64,000 nt of DNA, taken from Brevundimonas sp. PAMC22021 (lineage in GTDB: Bacteria > Pseudomonadota > Alphaproteobacteria > Caulobacterales > Caulobacteraceae). Below are positions 28,034-37,281 of this stretch, piece by piece. Every line of letters starts with the position of its first letter. Position 1 is the first letter of the stretch. The notes below the pieces were generated by a model. It saw only the letters and a program-made list of their open reading frames with translations. It was not told the DNA's origin and made no database searches. The stretch spans positions 868,001 to 932,000 of the forward strand of contig NZ_CP080376.1 of the NCBI RefSeq assembly GCF_019443405.1. Reading direction: 5' to 3'. The position numbers and the translations under genes are program-made.

Positions 28034-30919
28034 ATGACTCGTCGAGTTGCGCGTACGCGCCGTTTTCTGACCGCGACCGCGTCCGTTGGCGCGCTTGCCC
28101 TTCTGCTCGCCGCCCATGATGCGGCGGCTCAGACCACAACCCAGCCGCAATCCGACACGACGCCGCAGGACCAGGCCGCCGAAGTCGACGAGATCGTCGT
28201 CACGGGCTTTCGCGCCAGCCTCGCCAACGCGCTGAACATCAAGCGCAATGAGGCAGGCGTCGTGGACGCCATCTCGGCCGAGGACATCGCCGACTTTCCG
28301 GACACCAACCTGGCCGAGTCGATCCAGCGCATCCCGGGCGTTTCCATCGACAGGGACGCAGGCGAGGGGCGATCGATTACCGTGCGCGGCTTGAGCTCGG
28401 AGTTCACCCGCACCCGCATCAACGGAATCGAGGCGCAGGCCACGACCGGCGCCACCGACTCCTCCGGCGGCGTAAACCGCGGGCGTGGCTTCGACTTCAA
28501 CGTCTTCGCTTCCGAACTCTTCAACAACATCACCGTCCGCAAGACCCAGTCGGCCGAGACCGAAGAGGGGTCGCTGGGCGCCACCGTCGATCTGCGCACC
28601 AGCCGCCCGTTCGATCGTCCCGGCTTCAACGCCGCATTGTCTGGCCAGTACGGCTACAACGACCTGTCGGAAGACTGGAGCCCGCGGATCGCCGGTCTCG
28701 TCTCCAACACCTGGGCCGACGGTCAGCTCGGGGCTCTGTTCTCTCTGGCGTATAGCGAGCGCGACAGCCTGGAAGAGGGCTTCAGTTCGGTGCGTTGGGG
28801 GCCGGCGAACGCCGACAGCGGGTTCCAGAATCCGACCGCGTTGCCTGGCGGCGCCGCTGCGGCAGGCGGCATTTTTCATCCGCGCATTCCCCGTTATGGT
28901 CGGCTTGAACACAGCCAGGAGCGATTGGGCGCCACCCTGTCGTTCCAGGCCCGACCGGGCAACGGCCCGACGCTGTTCACCTTTGACGCGCTCTATTCCA
29001 AGCTCGACTCGACCCGCAGCGAGAACTTTCTCCAGGCTTGGTCGCTGAGCCGAAACGCCACTCAGGGCGGCAAGCCCGAGGTCGACATCCGCGATGTGGT
29101 GGTCGATCCAGAGACCGGTGAGATGGTCTATGCCGTTCTGGACGACATGGATATCCGTTCGGAGAACCGCTTCGACGTGCTTGAAACCGAGTTCAAGCAG
29201 ATGACGCTGAACATCGAGCACGAGTTCTCCGAACGGCTCCGCTTCAACGGCCTGATCGGCCGAGCCGAGTCGCAGTTCGGCAATCCGGTGCAGGTCAGCG
29301 CCATCATCGATCGGCAGAATACCGACGGCTACAGCTGGGATTTCCGCGACAGCCGCGACCTGCCGCTGATCAACTACGGCTTCGACGTCGCCAATCCGGC
29401 CTCGTGGAGCATCACTGGCCCGGCGGGCGCCCAACCTCGCTCCGAACTGCGATCGAGCCAGAACTTCCAAGACAACGTCTATACAACTGTCGAAGGCAAT
29501 CTGGTCTTTGATCTGAACGACGCCATCACCCTGAAAGCTGGCGTCAATCGCAAGACCTTTCAGTCCGACAGCCGTCAGTTCGCGCGCCCCGCCAACAACA
29601 ACACCGCCCCGGCCCTGCCTGCCGGCGTGACCCTTGCTCAGGTGACCAACCTGCTGGAAGGTTTCGGCCGCAACCTGGACCTGCCTGCAGGCTCGGCGAC
29701 GAGCTGGGTTCGTCCGGATCTCGCCGCGCTGGATGAGGTGTTCCGCTACAGCTGCCGATGCGACACCGGTGTCGCCGGCGGCGACTTCCGCCTGACCGGC
29801 CTCGACGGCAACACCTCGACCTACGGCAACTGGCGCGACGTGCAGGAAACCGACACCGGCTTCTACGTCCAGGCCGACTGGAATACTGAACTCTGGAGCA
29901 TGCCGTTCCGAGGCAACGTCGGCGTGCGTCAGGCCAAGACAGAGATCGAGGCGCTTGGCTATTCCAACGTTGGGGGGATCGCTACTCCGGTGTTGGGCGA
30001 GAACGAGTACGACGACACCCTGCCTTCGCTGAACGTGTCGCTCGAGCCTTTCGAGAATTTCATTGTCCGGTTCGGCGCCGCCAAGGTCATGTCACGGCCG
30101 CCGCTGACCAGTCTGGTGCCCGTCTTCAGCGTCAGCGCCATCGGCGCGGCGAACCGCACGGCGTCGCTTGGAAACGTGGAACTGGAGCCCTATCGCGCCA
30201 AGACCTATGACCTGTCTCTGGAGTGGTATTTCGCACCCGAGGCGCTGCTGTCCTTTGCCTACTTCTACAAGGACATCTCGACCTACGTTCAGACAACACA
30301 GCAGAACCTGACCTACGCACAGCTGACGGCTCTCAATCCGGTGGCCTTCCCGGCTGATCCGCAGCGGCCGACGACCGAGGAGTATGTCTTCAGCACGCCC
30401 AGCAACACTCCAGGCGGGCCGCTGGACGGTTTCGAGATCAGCTATCAGCAGACCTTCACCTTCCTGCCGGGCCTGTTCGGCAACATCGGGACGCAGCTGA
30501 ACTACACGCATGTCGAGTCGGAGATCGACTATTGTACGACATCGGCTTGCAACGTCTTCGTCACCGCCGACCTTGTGAACCTGTCGCCGGACGCCTGGAA
30601 CGCGACGTTGTACTACGATGACGGCCGCTTCAACGCGCGCGTGTCGGCCGCCTATCGCGACAGCTACTTCCAGAGTGTTCCAGGCTCCAACGGTGGCACG
30701 CGCGGCATCCCGTACCAGGGCAAGAGTGAAACCACGACGATCGACGCCTCCGCCTCGTACAACGTCACCGACAACCTCAGCCTGACGATTGAAGGGTTGA
30801 ATCTGACGGATGAGGAGAACCGCCAGAACCACGGCGATCTGGGTGGGCCGCGCGATAGCACCTACGTCTACCATCACACTGGACGGCAGGTTTACCTCGG
30901 GGCGCGTTACCGCTTCTAG
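28034..30919 (+). CDS. TonB-dependent outer-membrane receptor, Xanthomonas/Caulobacter oligosaccharide type
   Basis: 961 aa from ATG 28034, with GGAGG about 12 bases upstream. It has a Sec signal ending in AAHDAAA, then a TonB box region (EVDEIVVTGFRASLANAL). The plug has ISAEDIADFPDTNLAESIQR and IPGVSIDRDAGEGRSITVRG. The barrel ends with an aromatic residue (YLGARYRF). These fit the large receptor subfamily of Xanthomonadales and Caulobacterales used for plant oligosaccharides. Context predicts uptake of oligogalacturonides. A strong bidirectional hairpin follows. Confidence 0.93.
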   Translation: MTRRVARTRRFLTATASVGALALLLAAHDAAAQTTTQPQSDTTPQDQAAEVDEIVVTGFRASLANALNIKRNEAGVVDAISAEDIADFPDTNLAESIQRIPGVSIDRDAGEGRSITVRGLSSEFTRTRINGIEAQATTGATDSSGGVNRGRGFDFNVFASELFNNITVRKTQSAETEEGSLGATVDLRTSRPFDRPGFNAALSGQYGYNDLSEDWSPRIAGLVSNTWADGQLGALFSLAYSERDSLEEGFSSVRWGPANADSGFQNPTALPGGAAAAGGIFHPRIPRYGRLEHSQERLGATLSFQARPGNGPTLFTFDALYSKLDSTRSENFLQAWSLSRNATQGGKPEVDIRDVVVDPETGEMVYAVLDDMDIRSENRFDVLETEFKQMTLNIEHEFSERLRFNGLIGRAESQFGNPVQVSAIIDRQNTDGYSWDFRDSRDLPLINYGFDVANPASWSITGPAGAQPRSELRSSQNFQDNVYTTVEGNLVFDLNDAITLKAGVNRKTFQSDSRQFARPANNNTAPALPAGVTLAQVTNLLEGFGRNLDLPAGSATSWVRPDLAALDEVFRYSCRCDTGVAGGDFRLTGLDGNTSTYGNWRDVQETDTGFYVQADWNTELWSMPFRGNVGVRQAKTEIEALGYSNVGGIATPVLGENEYDDTLPSLNVSLEPFENFIVRFGAAKVMSRPPLTSLVPVFSVSAIGAANRTASLGNVELEPYRAKTYDLSLEWYFAPEALLSFAYFYKDISTYVQTTQQNLTYAQLTALNPVAFPADPQRPTTEEYVFSTPSNTPGGPLDGFEISYQQTFTFLPGLFGNIGTQLNYTHVESEIDYCTTSACNVFVTADLVNLSPDAWNATLYYDDGRFNARVSAAYRDSYFQSVPGSNGGTRGIPYQGKSETTTIDASASYNVTDNLSLTIEGLNLTDEENRQNHGDLGGPRDSTYVYHHTGRQVYLGARYRF

Positions 30920-30929
30920 GCGAAGTCAG

Positions 30930-30963
30930 ACAAGGGCCGGCGGCTTCCGCCGGCCCTTGTTTC
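30930..30963. terminator. bidirectional intrinsic terminator between receptor and LamG genes
   Basis: ACAAGGGCCGGCGG (30930-30943) pairs perfectly with CCGCCGGCCCTTGT (30947-30960) around a 3-base loop, with TTT following on the plus strand. It serves the convergent receptor and LamG genes. Confidence 0.85.
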
Positions 30964-30964
30964 A

Positions 30965-31699
30965 TCAGCGGGTGAGAAGCCGCGTGAACTCAGCAGGCCC
31001 CAGCGCACGCGGTGTGAAGCGCGCCTCGCGCACGGCGCCGTTGAAATAGTTGACGCGGTTCAGGCGACAGCCGACCGATGCGCGACCCGGACCTTGAGGC
31101 TGAAAGGCGATGGCGGCTTCCGCCTGCAGCACGCCATCGACGTAGCTGCGGTACATGCGCCCGTCGTAGGTCTGGGCGACGTGATGCCAACGCCCGACCG
31201 GGAACCGCTTGTCCTCGGCGATCAGCGTCTGGCTGTAACCGGGGCCTTTGACAAAGGCGTCCAGGTACCATTGCTGCTCCACCACCCGGATTTCGAACAA
31301 AAAGCGGGTGCCTGGCGTGCCGGTCGGTTGGCCTTCCGAACCGGCTGCGTCGTCCGCCTGAAGGTGAAGCCAGCGCTGTTCGAACGCGCCTCCGTCGGGC
31401 CGGAACAGGGCCTCGAAGGTAAAGGTCTGCGCGCCGGCCAAAGGGTGGTTGTCGATGAACAGGGCGTCGTCCACACCGTCAAAGCGCACGGCCTTGCCAT
31501 ACGGGCTGTCGATCAGGGTGGGCGCGCCTTCGACCCGGACCGGATTGCCGCCGACGCTTGCGAGATTATCGAACGTCCACACCGTGGATCTGGCATCCGA
31601 ACTCATGCGACCGCCCGGCGCGCTCGCACAGCCGGCAGCGCTCGTCACTCCGAAAGCGGCCAGCCCCGTCAGCACCGCTCGTCGCTCAAAGGTCGTCAT
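30965..31699 (-). CDS. LamG-like (concanavalin-fold) lipoprotein
   Basis: 244 aa from ATG 31699. The leader combines RR with a lipobox (ERRAVLTGLAAFGVTSAAGC), so a lipid-anchored protein is expected. The body has LamG/concanavalin-like features: VRFDGVDDALFIDNHPLAG, TFTFEALFRPD, GRWHHVAQTYDGRMYRSYVD and GPGRASVGCRLNRVNYFNGAV. Such folds bind or cleave carbohydrates; no catalytic residues can be assigned. It converges on the TonB receptor and may belong to the pectin locus as a glycan-binding surface protein. Confidence 0.85.
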   Translation of the reverse strand: MTTFERRAVLTGLAAFGVTSAAGCASAPGGRMSSDARSTVWTFDNLASVGGNPVRVEGAPTLIDSPYGKAVRFDGVDDALFIDNHPLAGAQTFTFEALFRPDGGAFEQRWLHLQADDAAGSEGQPTGTPGTRFLFEIRVVEQQWYLDAFVKGPGYSQTLIAEDKRFPVGRWHHVAQTYDGRMYRSYVDGVLQAEAAIAFQPQGPGRASVGCRLNRVNYFNGAVREARFTPRALGPAEFTRLLTR

Positions 31700-31787
31700 C
31701 GTCGTCTCCGCCAGCCGCAGGCGGCTTAGCGCCGTGCGGACCTCATCCTGCCCGGCGATCAAGAGACGGCGCAAGCCCGCTGTGCCC

Positions 31788-32843
31788 TCAGGCGGCGGTG
31801 CGCGCCGGCTGGATCACCTGGGCGGCGAAGCGGTCCATCTCTTCTTCCTGTGGCGACATCTGCAGCAGGACGAGATCGAGGCCGACCGCCTCGAAGGCCT
31901 CGATGCGCTCGCGCACCGTCTCCGGGGTGCCGATGAAGCCGGGGCGCAGGCCGCGGTTGGAGACCGAATACTCCCGGATCTTCAGTTCGCGCTCGAGCTC
32001 GGTGCCGGCCAGCCACTGGTCGAAGTTGGCGAAGCCCGACGGCGGCTTGCCCTCGGCCAGGCCGGGGATGGTGGTGATCCGCTCCAGCTCGCGCTCGGCT
32101 TCCGCCTGGCTGTCGCGCACGATGGCGAAGCCCGCCATGCCGAACTTCATCGGCGGCAGGCCGAACGCCTCGCGGCGCGCCCTCATGTCGGCGATCTTGG
32201 GCGCGATGTGCTCCGGATCATCGCCGTGCATGACATAGGCGTCGCAGTGGTGAGCGATCAGGGTCTTGGCCGCCTCCGATTCACCGCCGGCATAGATCAC
32301 CGGGCGGGGGCGGGAGGGCGTGGACGCGGGCTTGGGTTCGACGATGGCGTCGGCCAGGGTGTAGTAGCGGCCCTCAAAATCAGTGCGTGATCGGGTCCAC
32401 AGGCTGTCCAGCACCTGCAGCCACTCGGTGGTGCGTGCATAGCGGTCGTCGTGCTGGTCGAACTGCAGGCCATAGCTTTCGGCCTCCTTGCTCCACCAGG
32501 AGGAGACGACGTTCAGGGCCAGACGCCCCCCGCTGATGCGATCGATGTTGGCCGCCTGTTTGGCGAACAGGGCCGGCTGGTGGAAGTTCGGCCGAACCGC
32601 CGTCATCAGTTCGATGCGCGAGGTGACCGCCGCCAGCGCCGCCGCCGACGACCAGGCGTCCAGCGCCGGCGCCTCGATCCCCTTGATGTCGTTCAGGTTC
32701 AGCTCGGCAACCAGCGTCAGGTCCCAGCCGGTCTCCTCGGAGCGACGGACCAGCCGCGACAGGTTCTCCCAGCTCGCCTCGCGCTCATCGGCGACGTTGC
32801 GTAGCCAGCCGCCGAAGACGGGGGCCCAATAGCCGAATCTCAT
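31788..32843 (-). CDS. LLM-class FMN-dependent monooxygenase (SsuD/SfnG-like)
   Basis: 351 aa luciferase-like monooxygenase. It has MRFGYWAPVFGGWLRNV, HQPALFAKQAANIDRISGGR and LALNVVSSWWSKEAESYGL, which match alkanesulfonate/dimethylsulfone monooxygenases, with PRPVIYAGGESEAAK and FIGTPETVRERIEAF further on. It needs reduced FMN from a separate reductase, none of which is seen nearby. It overlaps the upstream ATP-grasp gene by 4 bp (ATGA), so the two are translated together. A sulfonate substrate would usually come with an ABC transporter; none is present, so the substrate is open. Confidence 0.9.
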   Translation of the reverse strand: MRFGYWAPVFGGWLRNVADEREASWENLSRLVRRSEETGWDLTLVAELNLNDIKGIEAPALDAWSSAAALAAVTSRIELMTAVRPNFHQPALFAKQAANIDRISGGRLALNVVSSWWSKEAESYGLQFDQHDDRYARTTEWLQVLDSLWTRSRTDFEGRYYTLADAIVEPKPASTPSRPRPVIYAGGESEAAKTLIAHHCDAYVMHGDDPEHIAPKIADMRARREAFGLPPMKFGMAGFAIVRDSQAEAERELERITTIPGLAEGKPPSGFANFDQWLAGTELERELKIREYSVSNRGLRPGFIGTPETVRERIEAFEAVGLDLVLLQMSPQEEEMDRFAAQVIQPARTAA

Positions 32844-33817
32844 GCCGCGGCCTTTCGCTCGGAAACCAGTTGCAGCAGCCACTCGACCAGATCGTCGTGC
32901 GGGTCGAAGCCCAGCACCTCCAGCGGCTTGGCCACGAAGTTGGATAGGGCGTTGATGTCGAAGAAGCGGCGTGTGCCGTCGCGATCGTCGATCAGGCACT
33001 CGACCGAGCCGATCTCCATCTTCGCCTCGCGCGCGATGTCCAGGGCGGCCTGCGCCAGGGCGGCGTCGGGCTCGATCCGCGTCATGGTCAGGGCTGCGGC
33101 GCCGGGCCGGATCAGGCACGCGTCGGCCGGACACAGATCGAAGGTGTCGCCGGGGCTCTCCACCTCCATGGCGTACAGGATGCGACCATTCATGACCTCG
33201 ACCCGGGTGATCCTGTCGCCGCGCCGGGGCGTATATTCCTGGATCAGGGAAACGCCGTTGATGCCAACCGGCGCCGAGCCGTCGCGGGCAGCCTTGGCCA
33301 GGTCCTCAGGCGTATTGTAGCGGACGATGCCCGCGCCCGAGCCGCCTATGTCGGCCTTGACCAGCAGGGGATAGCGCAGGCCCTCCGCCGCCTTCGCTAG
33401 GTCGGCGCGGCGATGCACGACCCGGGTGGCGGGGATGTCGAGGCCGAGACCGGAGATCAGCGACAACTGCCTCGCCTTGGACGTGTCCACCGGCAGGGCG
33501 GAGGCGTTGACCACGCGTCCGCCCCGCGCCTCCCAATGCGCGAACAGGCTTTGAGCATAGAAGATCGGATGTTCCGGCTCTCGCAGGAAGGATGACATCG
33601 CCACGCGGCTGAGCGTCACCGGCGCGGGAGGCGGCGAGCCTGCCGGATCGAAGCTGTGGCCCGCCAGCGGCATCGGCAGGAAGTCCACGCCGCGTCGCTC
33701 CAGGGCGGCGAACAGCGGCTCGAACCATTGCGGATGTTCATAAACAATGGCGAGGTCGGGGGCAGCGGCGATCATGGCCGCTAGATGCGTTCCATTATGA
33801 TGAAACGCAACATCCAT
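32840..33817 (-). CDS. ATP-grasp ligase of unknown substrate (RimK-like)
   Basis: 325 aa from ATG 33817; a GTG nine codons upstream is possible and no clear ribosome site decides it. ATP-grasp features are YPLLVKADIGGSGAGIVR (ATP-binding lysine and glycine loop), SLIQEYTPRRGDR, the acidic metal site GSVECLIDDRDG and RRFFDINALSNFV. Members form amide bonds through acyl phosphates. The first 130 residues (VAFHHNGTHLAAMIAAAP; ALERRGVDFLPMPL) are a pre-grasp domain. It is translationally coupled to a flavin monooxygenase, an unusual pair that could modify a peptide or small metabolite. Confidence 0.85.
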   Translation of the reverse strand: MDVAFHHNGTHLAAMIAAAPDLAIVYEHPQWFEPLFAALERRGVDFLPMPLAGHSFDPAGSPPPAPVTLSRVAMSSFLREPEHPIFYAQSLFAHWEARGGRVVNASALPVDTSKARQLSLISGLGLDIPATRVVHRRADLAKAAEGLRYPLLVKADIGGSGAGIVRYNTPEDLAKAARDGSAPVGINGVSLIQEYTPRRGDRITRVEVMNGRILYAMEVESPGDTFDLCPADACLIRPGAAALTMTRIEPDAALAQAALDIAREAKMEIGSVECLIDDRDGTRRFFDINALSNFVAKPLEVLGFDPHDDLVEWLLQLVSERKAAA

Positions 33818-33920
33818 GCCGGTGAATCTTTCAGGCTTTTCCACATCGTCGGCGGGCGCGACGCGGACGGCGGATCATTCAGACTGCGCAACGATCCCGC
33901 CTGGGCGGCATTACACCGAC

Positions 33921-34058
33921 ATGGCTCCGACAGATCCCAACTCAGGCGACCCCAAGGACAGGGCCAGCAAAGGCTCCTCCCGCATCATGATCGGCCTGTT
34001 CGCCATCATCATCGTGATGATGATCGTGATCGCCGTCGTCGCGGGCGTGATCCGCTAG
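33921..34058 (+). CDS. small single-span membrane protein
   Basis: 45 aa: a polar N-terminus rich in Asp, Lys and Ser, then one strong membrane segment (IMIGLFAIIIVMMIVIAVVA). No convincing ribosome site precedes the ATG. Its start lies about 100 bp from that of the divergent ATP-grasp gene. The unusual hydrophobic richness in GC-rich DNA argues that it is real. Function unknown. Confidence 0.5.
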   Translation: MAPTDPNSGDPKDRASKGSSRIMIGLFAIIIVMMIVIAVVAGVIR

Positions 34059-34308
34059 GCCCGCACGGGCTCAAGCCTCAGCCAATGCTGCGCTGGAAGC
34101 CGCTACGGACGCGGGCGGTCCACCTGTCACACAGATGAAGCGAGACGGCGTTGATCCACTTGCTCATGACCGGCAAGCGCATCACCTGCGGTAACGGTTC
34201 CCGTCGTCCACAGCCATTACATGTGGCGGACAGGCTAACGCGTCTTATGGCGGGATCCTTCCGCAAGGTGATCTATACAGGCCGGCGTGGAGTGCTACGC
34301 CTGACGCC

Positions 34309-36114
34309 ATGATCGGCGTCGATGCATCCCTGATCCTGTCCCGGCGTGACCTGCAGTTCTTGCTGTACGACTGGCTGGACATAGAGCGGCTGACCACCCG
34401 TCCGCGCTTCTGCGACCACGACAGGGCCTCGTTCGACGGCGTGCTCGACACCTGCGCACGCATCGCCGCCGAGCATTTCGCGCCGGCCAACCGCAAGGCC
34501 GACCTCAACGAGCCCACCTTCGATGGCGAGCATGTGCGCATGATCCCCGAGGTCGCGCAGGCGATGGCGGCCTTTCGCGAGGCAGGTCTGTTCTCGGCGT
34601 CACAGGATCACGATCTCGGCGGTTTGCAACTGCCGAACGTGGTGGAGCGCGCCGCATTTGCCTGGTTCCAGGCGGCCAACATCGCCTTTTCGGCTTATCC
34701 GTTTCTGACCATCGGCGCGGCCAACCTGCTGCGCGCGCACGGGTCGCCGGAACAGGTCGAGGCCTATGTGCGGCCGATGCTCGAGGGGCGGTTCTTCGGG
34801 ACTATGTGCCTGTCGGAGCCGCAGGCGGGCTCGTCCCTGGGCGACATCCGCACGCGCGCTGTGCCTCAGTCGGACGGCTCCTATCGGCTGTTTGGCTCCA
34901 AGATGTGGATATCGGCTGGCGATCACGAACTGTCGGAGACCATCGTCCACATGGTGCTGGCCCGGATCGAGGGCGCGCCGGCGGGGGTCAAGGGCATCTC
35001 CCTGTTCGTCGCACCCAAGCACCTGCTGGACGCCAGCGGCGCGCCCGGCGAGCGAAATGACGTCGTGCTCGCCGGTCTGAACCACAAGATGGGCTATCGC
35101 GGCGCGACCAACACCCTGCTGAACTTCGGCGAAGGCAAACATCGTCCGGACGGTCAGGCGGGCGCCAAGGCCTGGCTGGTGGGGCAGCCGAACCAGGGCC
35201 TTACCGCCATGTTCCACATGATGAACGAGGCTCGCATCGGCGTCGGCGCCGGCGCGGCGGCGCTGGGCTACACCGCCTATCTCCACGCGCTCGACTATGC
35301 CCGAACCCGTCCGCAGGGACGTCGGATCGGCGCCAAGGATGCGGCGAGCCCACCCGTGCCGATCATCGAGCACGCCGACGTGCGACGCATGCTTCTGGCG
35401 CAAAAGGCCTATGCCGAAGGGGCGCTGGCGCTGAACCTCTATTGCGCACGCCTGACCGACGAGCAGCAGACGGCTGAGGACGAGGCGGACCGAACGCGCG
35501 CCACGCGCCTGCTGGACATGCTGACGCCGATCGCCAAGAGCTGGCCGTCGCAATGGTGCCTGGAGGCCAACAGCCTGGCGATCCAGGTGCTCGGCGGCTA
35601 CGGCTACACGCGCGACTACCCGGTGGAGCAGTTTTACCGTGACAATCGCCTGAACCCGATCCACGAAGGGACGCACGGCGTTCAGGGGCTCGACCTGCTC
35701 GGCCGCAAGGCGATCATGGACGGCGGCGCGGGGCTGAGCCTGCTGGCCGAGACCATCCTCGCTACAGTCGGCCGCGCGCAGGCGACGCCCGAACTTTCGG
35801 GGCACGCAGACGCACTGGCCGCGACGGTCGCCCGCATCGGCCAGGTCACGCAGGGCCTCTGGCGCGACGGCGACGCCGAACGCGCGCTCGCCAACGCCTC
35901 GGTCTATCTGGAGGCGGTCGGCCACGCCGTGGTCGCCTGGATCTGGCTGGAACAGGCGCTCGCCGCCTCGGGCCAGAGCGGTGACTTCTACGAGGGCAAG
36001 CGCCAGGCCGCCCGCTACTTCTTCCGATGGGAGCTGCCCAAGATCGGACCGATGCTGGACCTGCTTGAAGCGCGCGACGACACTTCGCTGACGATGCAGG
36101 ACGCCTGGTTCTGA
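34309..36114 (+). CDS. acyl-CoA dehydrogenase family protein (long form, DmdC-like)
   Basis: 601 aa, longer than the standard 380. It has an N-terminal extension (RRDLQFLLYDWLDIERLT), the central FAD/acyl part (TMCLSEPQAGSSLGDIRTRA; YRLFGSKMWISAGDHEL), a C-terminal bundle with QVLGGYGYTRDYPVEQFYRD and NPIHEGTHGVQ, and an extra C-terminal domain. This layout is that of the FadE/DmdC-type dehydrogenases, which oxidise acyl-CoA or 3-methylmercaptopropionyl-CoA. The substrate cannot be read from the sequence. No ribosome site is obvious at the ATG. Confidence 0.92.
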   Translation: MIGVDASLILSRRDLQFLLYDWLDIERLTTRPRFCDHDRASFDGVLDTCARIAAEHFAPANRKADLNEPTFDGEHVRMIPEVAQAMAAFREAGLFSASQDHDLGGLQLPNVVERAAFAWFQAANIAFSAYPFLTIGAANLLRAHGSPEQVEAYVRPMLEGRFFGTMCLSEPQAGSSLGDIRTRAVPQSDGSYRLFGSKMWISAGDHELSETIVHMVLARIEGAPAGVKGISLFVAPKHLLDASGAPGERNDVVLAGLNHKMGYRGATNTLLNFGEGKHRPDGQAGAKAWLVGQPNQGLTAMFHMMNEARIGVGAGAAALGYTAYLHALDYARTRPQGRRIGAKDAASPPVPIIEHADVRRMLLAQKAYAEGALALNLYCARLTDEQQTAEDEADRTRATRLLDMLTPIAKSWPSQWCLEANSLAIQVLGGYGYTRDYPVEQFYRDNRLNPIHEGTHGVQGLDLLGRKAIMDGGAGLSLLAETILATVGRAQATPELSGHADALAATVARIGQVTQGLWRDGDAERALANASVYLEAVGHAVVAWIWLEQALAASGQSGDFYEGKRQAARYFFRWELPKIGPMLDLLEARDDTSLTMQDAWF

Positions 36115-36147
36115 CCGGGTCCGGTCGTTCCGAGGCCTAGAGGCAAG

Positions 36148-36237
<90 letters not shown>

Positions 36238-36334
36238 GCGAGGCCGTTTCCATAAAGGCATGGTTGAGCGAGGGCGCTGTGTAATCGGCCCGACGCCGGG
36301 CCGCAAGCGGGTAGACCGAAGAAATTGAAGCGGA

Positions 36335-37279
36335 TCAGCGCTGAGCCGGAAGCGACAGGCCGGGCGCCGATCCATCCTGGGGATCGACGCCCCGAAAGCG
36401 GAACAGTTCGGCCGGCCGGCCGCCGGTGGCCGACGACAATCGTCCGGTGGGCGCGACCAGGCCCGTGCGCTCGACGCCGCGGCGAAAGTTCTGCTTGTGC
36501 AGCGATAGTCCCGACACCGCCTCGGCCGCCGCCTGGAGTTCCGACAGGGTGAAGGCGTCCGGCATCAGGTCGAACAGCACGGGCCGATACTTCAGCTTGC
36601 CCCGTAGCCGGCCGAGCGCCGTCGCCAGGATGCGGCGGTGATCCGACGCCATGGTGAGGCCCGGCGCATGCGGGATCGGCGGCTGATCGGCGTCGCGCGC
36701 GGCCTCGTCCACGATCCCGGCTTCATAGAGCAGCTCATATCGCTCCAGCACGCGTTCTTCGTTCCAGCGATAGCCGGGTGACAGGGCGAACAGGTTGTCC
36801 GCCCGCGCGCGACGGCGCGGATCGCTTTCGCTCCACCGAAGCAGCCGATCGATGACGACGGAGGAGAGGGACGCGGAGGCGTCGCGCCTGTCCTCCCAGG
36901 GGAAGAAGTCCAGCACCCTGTCCCAGCGGGCCTGCGGCGTCTGCTGTTCGCTCCCGGCATCCGGCGTCAAAGCCAGGTAGCCGACGGAAACCTCGCGCTG
37001 ACGCTCGGGTCCCTGCGCCGCTCGCGGCGACCCCCGACCGGCGTCGCCAAAGGTGTAGAGCTGCTCCACAAAGCCGAGCCGAAACCCGGTCTGCGCCGTC
37101 ACGAAGTCGCGCAGGGCCCGCTCGAACGTGCGATCGCGCAGCGGATCAAAGGGACCAAAGGGCAGGGCGCGTACGCCTTCGTCGGCGGCGGTGGTCAGCA
37201 CCACCGCCTGACGCTCGCGCAACGCCATGACCACCGCCGACAGGCCGATGCGAACTCCGGCTTCGGTGGGCGGGGCCAT
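36335..37279 (-). CDS. NUDIX-domain transcriptional regulator, NrtR-like
   Basis: 314 aa from ATG 37279; a GTG at 37285 overlapping the upstream stop (GTGA) is an alternative. The N-terminal half is NUDIX-like (VRIGLSAVVMALRERQAVV; VSVGYLALTP) without an intact NUDIX box, so it is likely a ligand sensor rather than a hydrolase. The C-terminus is a winged helix ending in the family-typical KYRPVLFDLMPDAFTLSELQ, SLHKQNFRRGVERTGLV and GRPAELFRFR. NrtR proteins sense ADP-ribose and control NAD metabolism, but no NAD genes lie nearby. It is coupled to the upstream HD-domain gene. Confidence 0.8.
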   Translation of the reverse strand: MAPPTEAGVRIGLSAVVMALRERQAVVLTTAADEGVRALPFGPFDPLRDRTFERALRDFVTAQTGFRLGFVEQLYTFGDAGRGSPRAAQGPERQREVSVGYLALTPDAGSEQQTPQARWDRVLDFFPWEDRRDASASLSSVVIDRLLRWSESDPRRRARADNLFALSPGYRWNEERVLERYELLYEAGIVDEAARDADQPPIPHAPGLTMASDHRRILATALGRLRGKLKYRPVLFDLMPDAFTLSELQAAAEAVSGLSLHKQNFRRGVERTGLVAPTGRLSSATGGRPAELFRFRGVDPQDGSAPGLSLPAQR

Positions 37280-37281
37280 CG

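Noticed and set aside
28031..29470. Minus-strand open frame of 479 codons opposite the TonB receptor
   Set aside because: Antisense to the signal, TonB box and plug of a clear receptor; no independent features.
29762..29773. Perfect palindrome GACACCGGTGTC inside the TonB receptor gene
   Set aside because: It matches the operator core but lies about 1.7 kb into a coding region and encodes Asp-Thr-Gly-Val in frame; a chance copy is expected in a window of this size. Intragenic binding is possible but unsupported.
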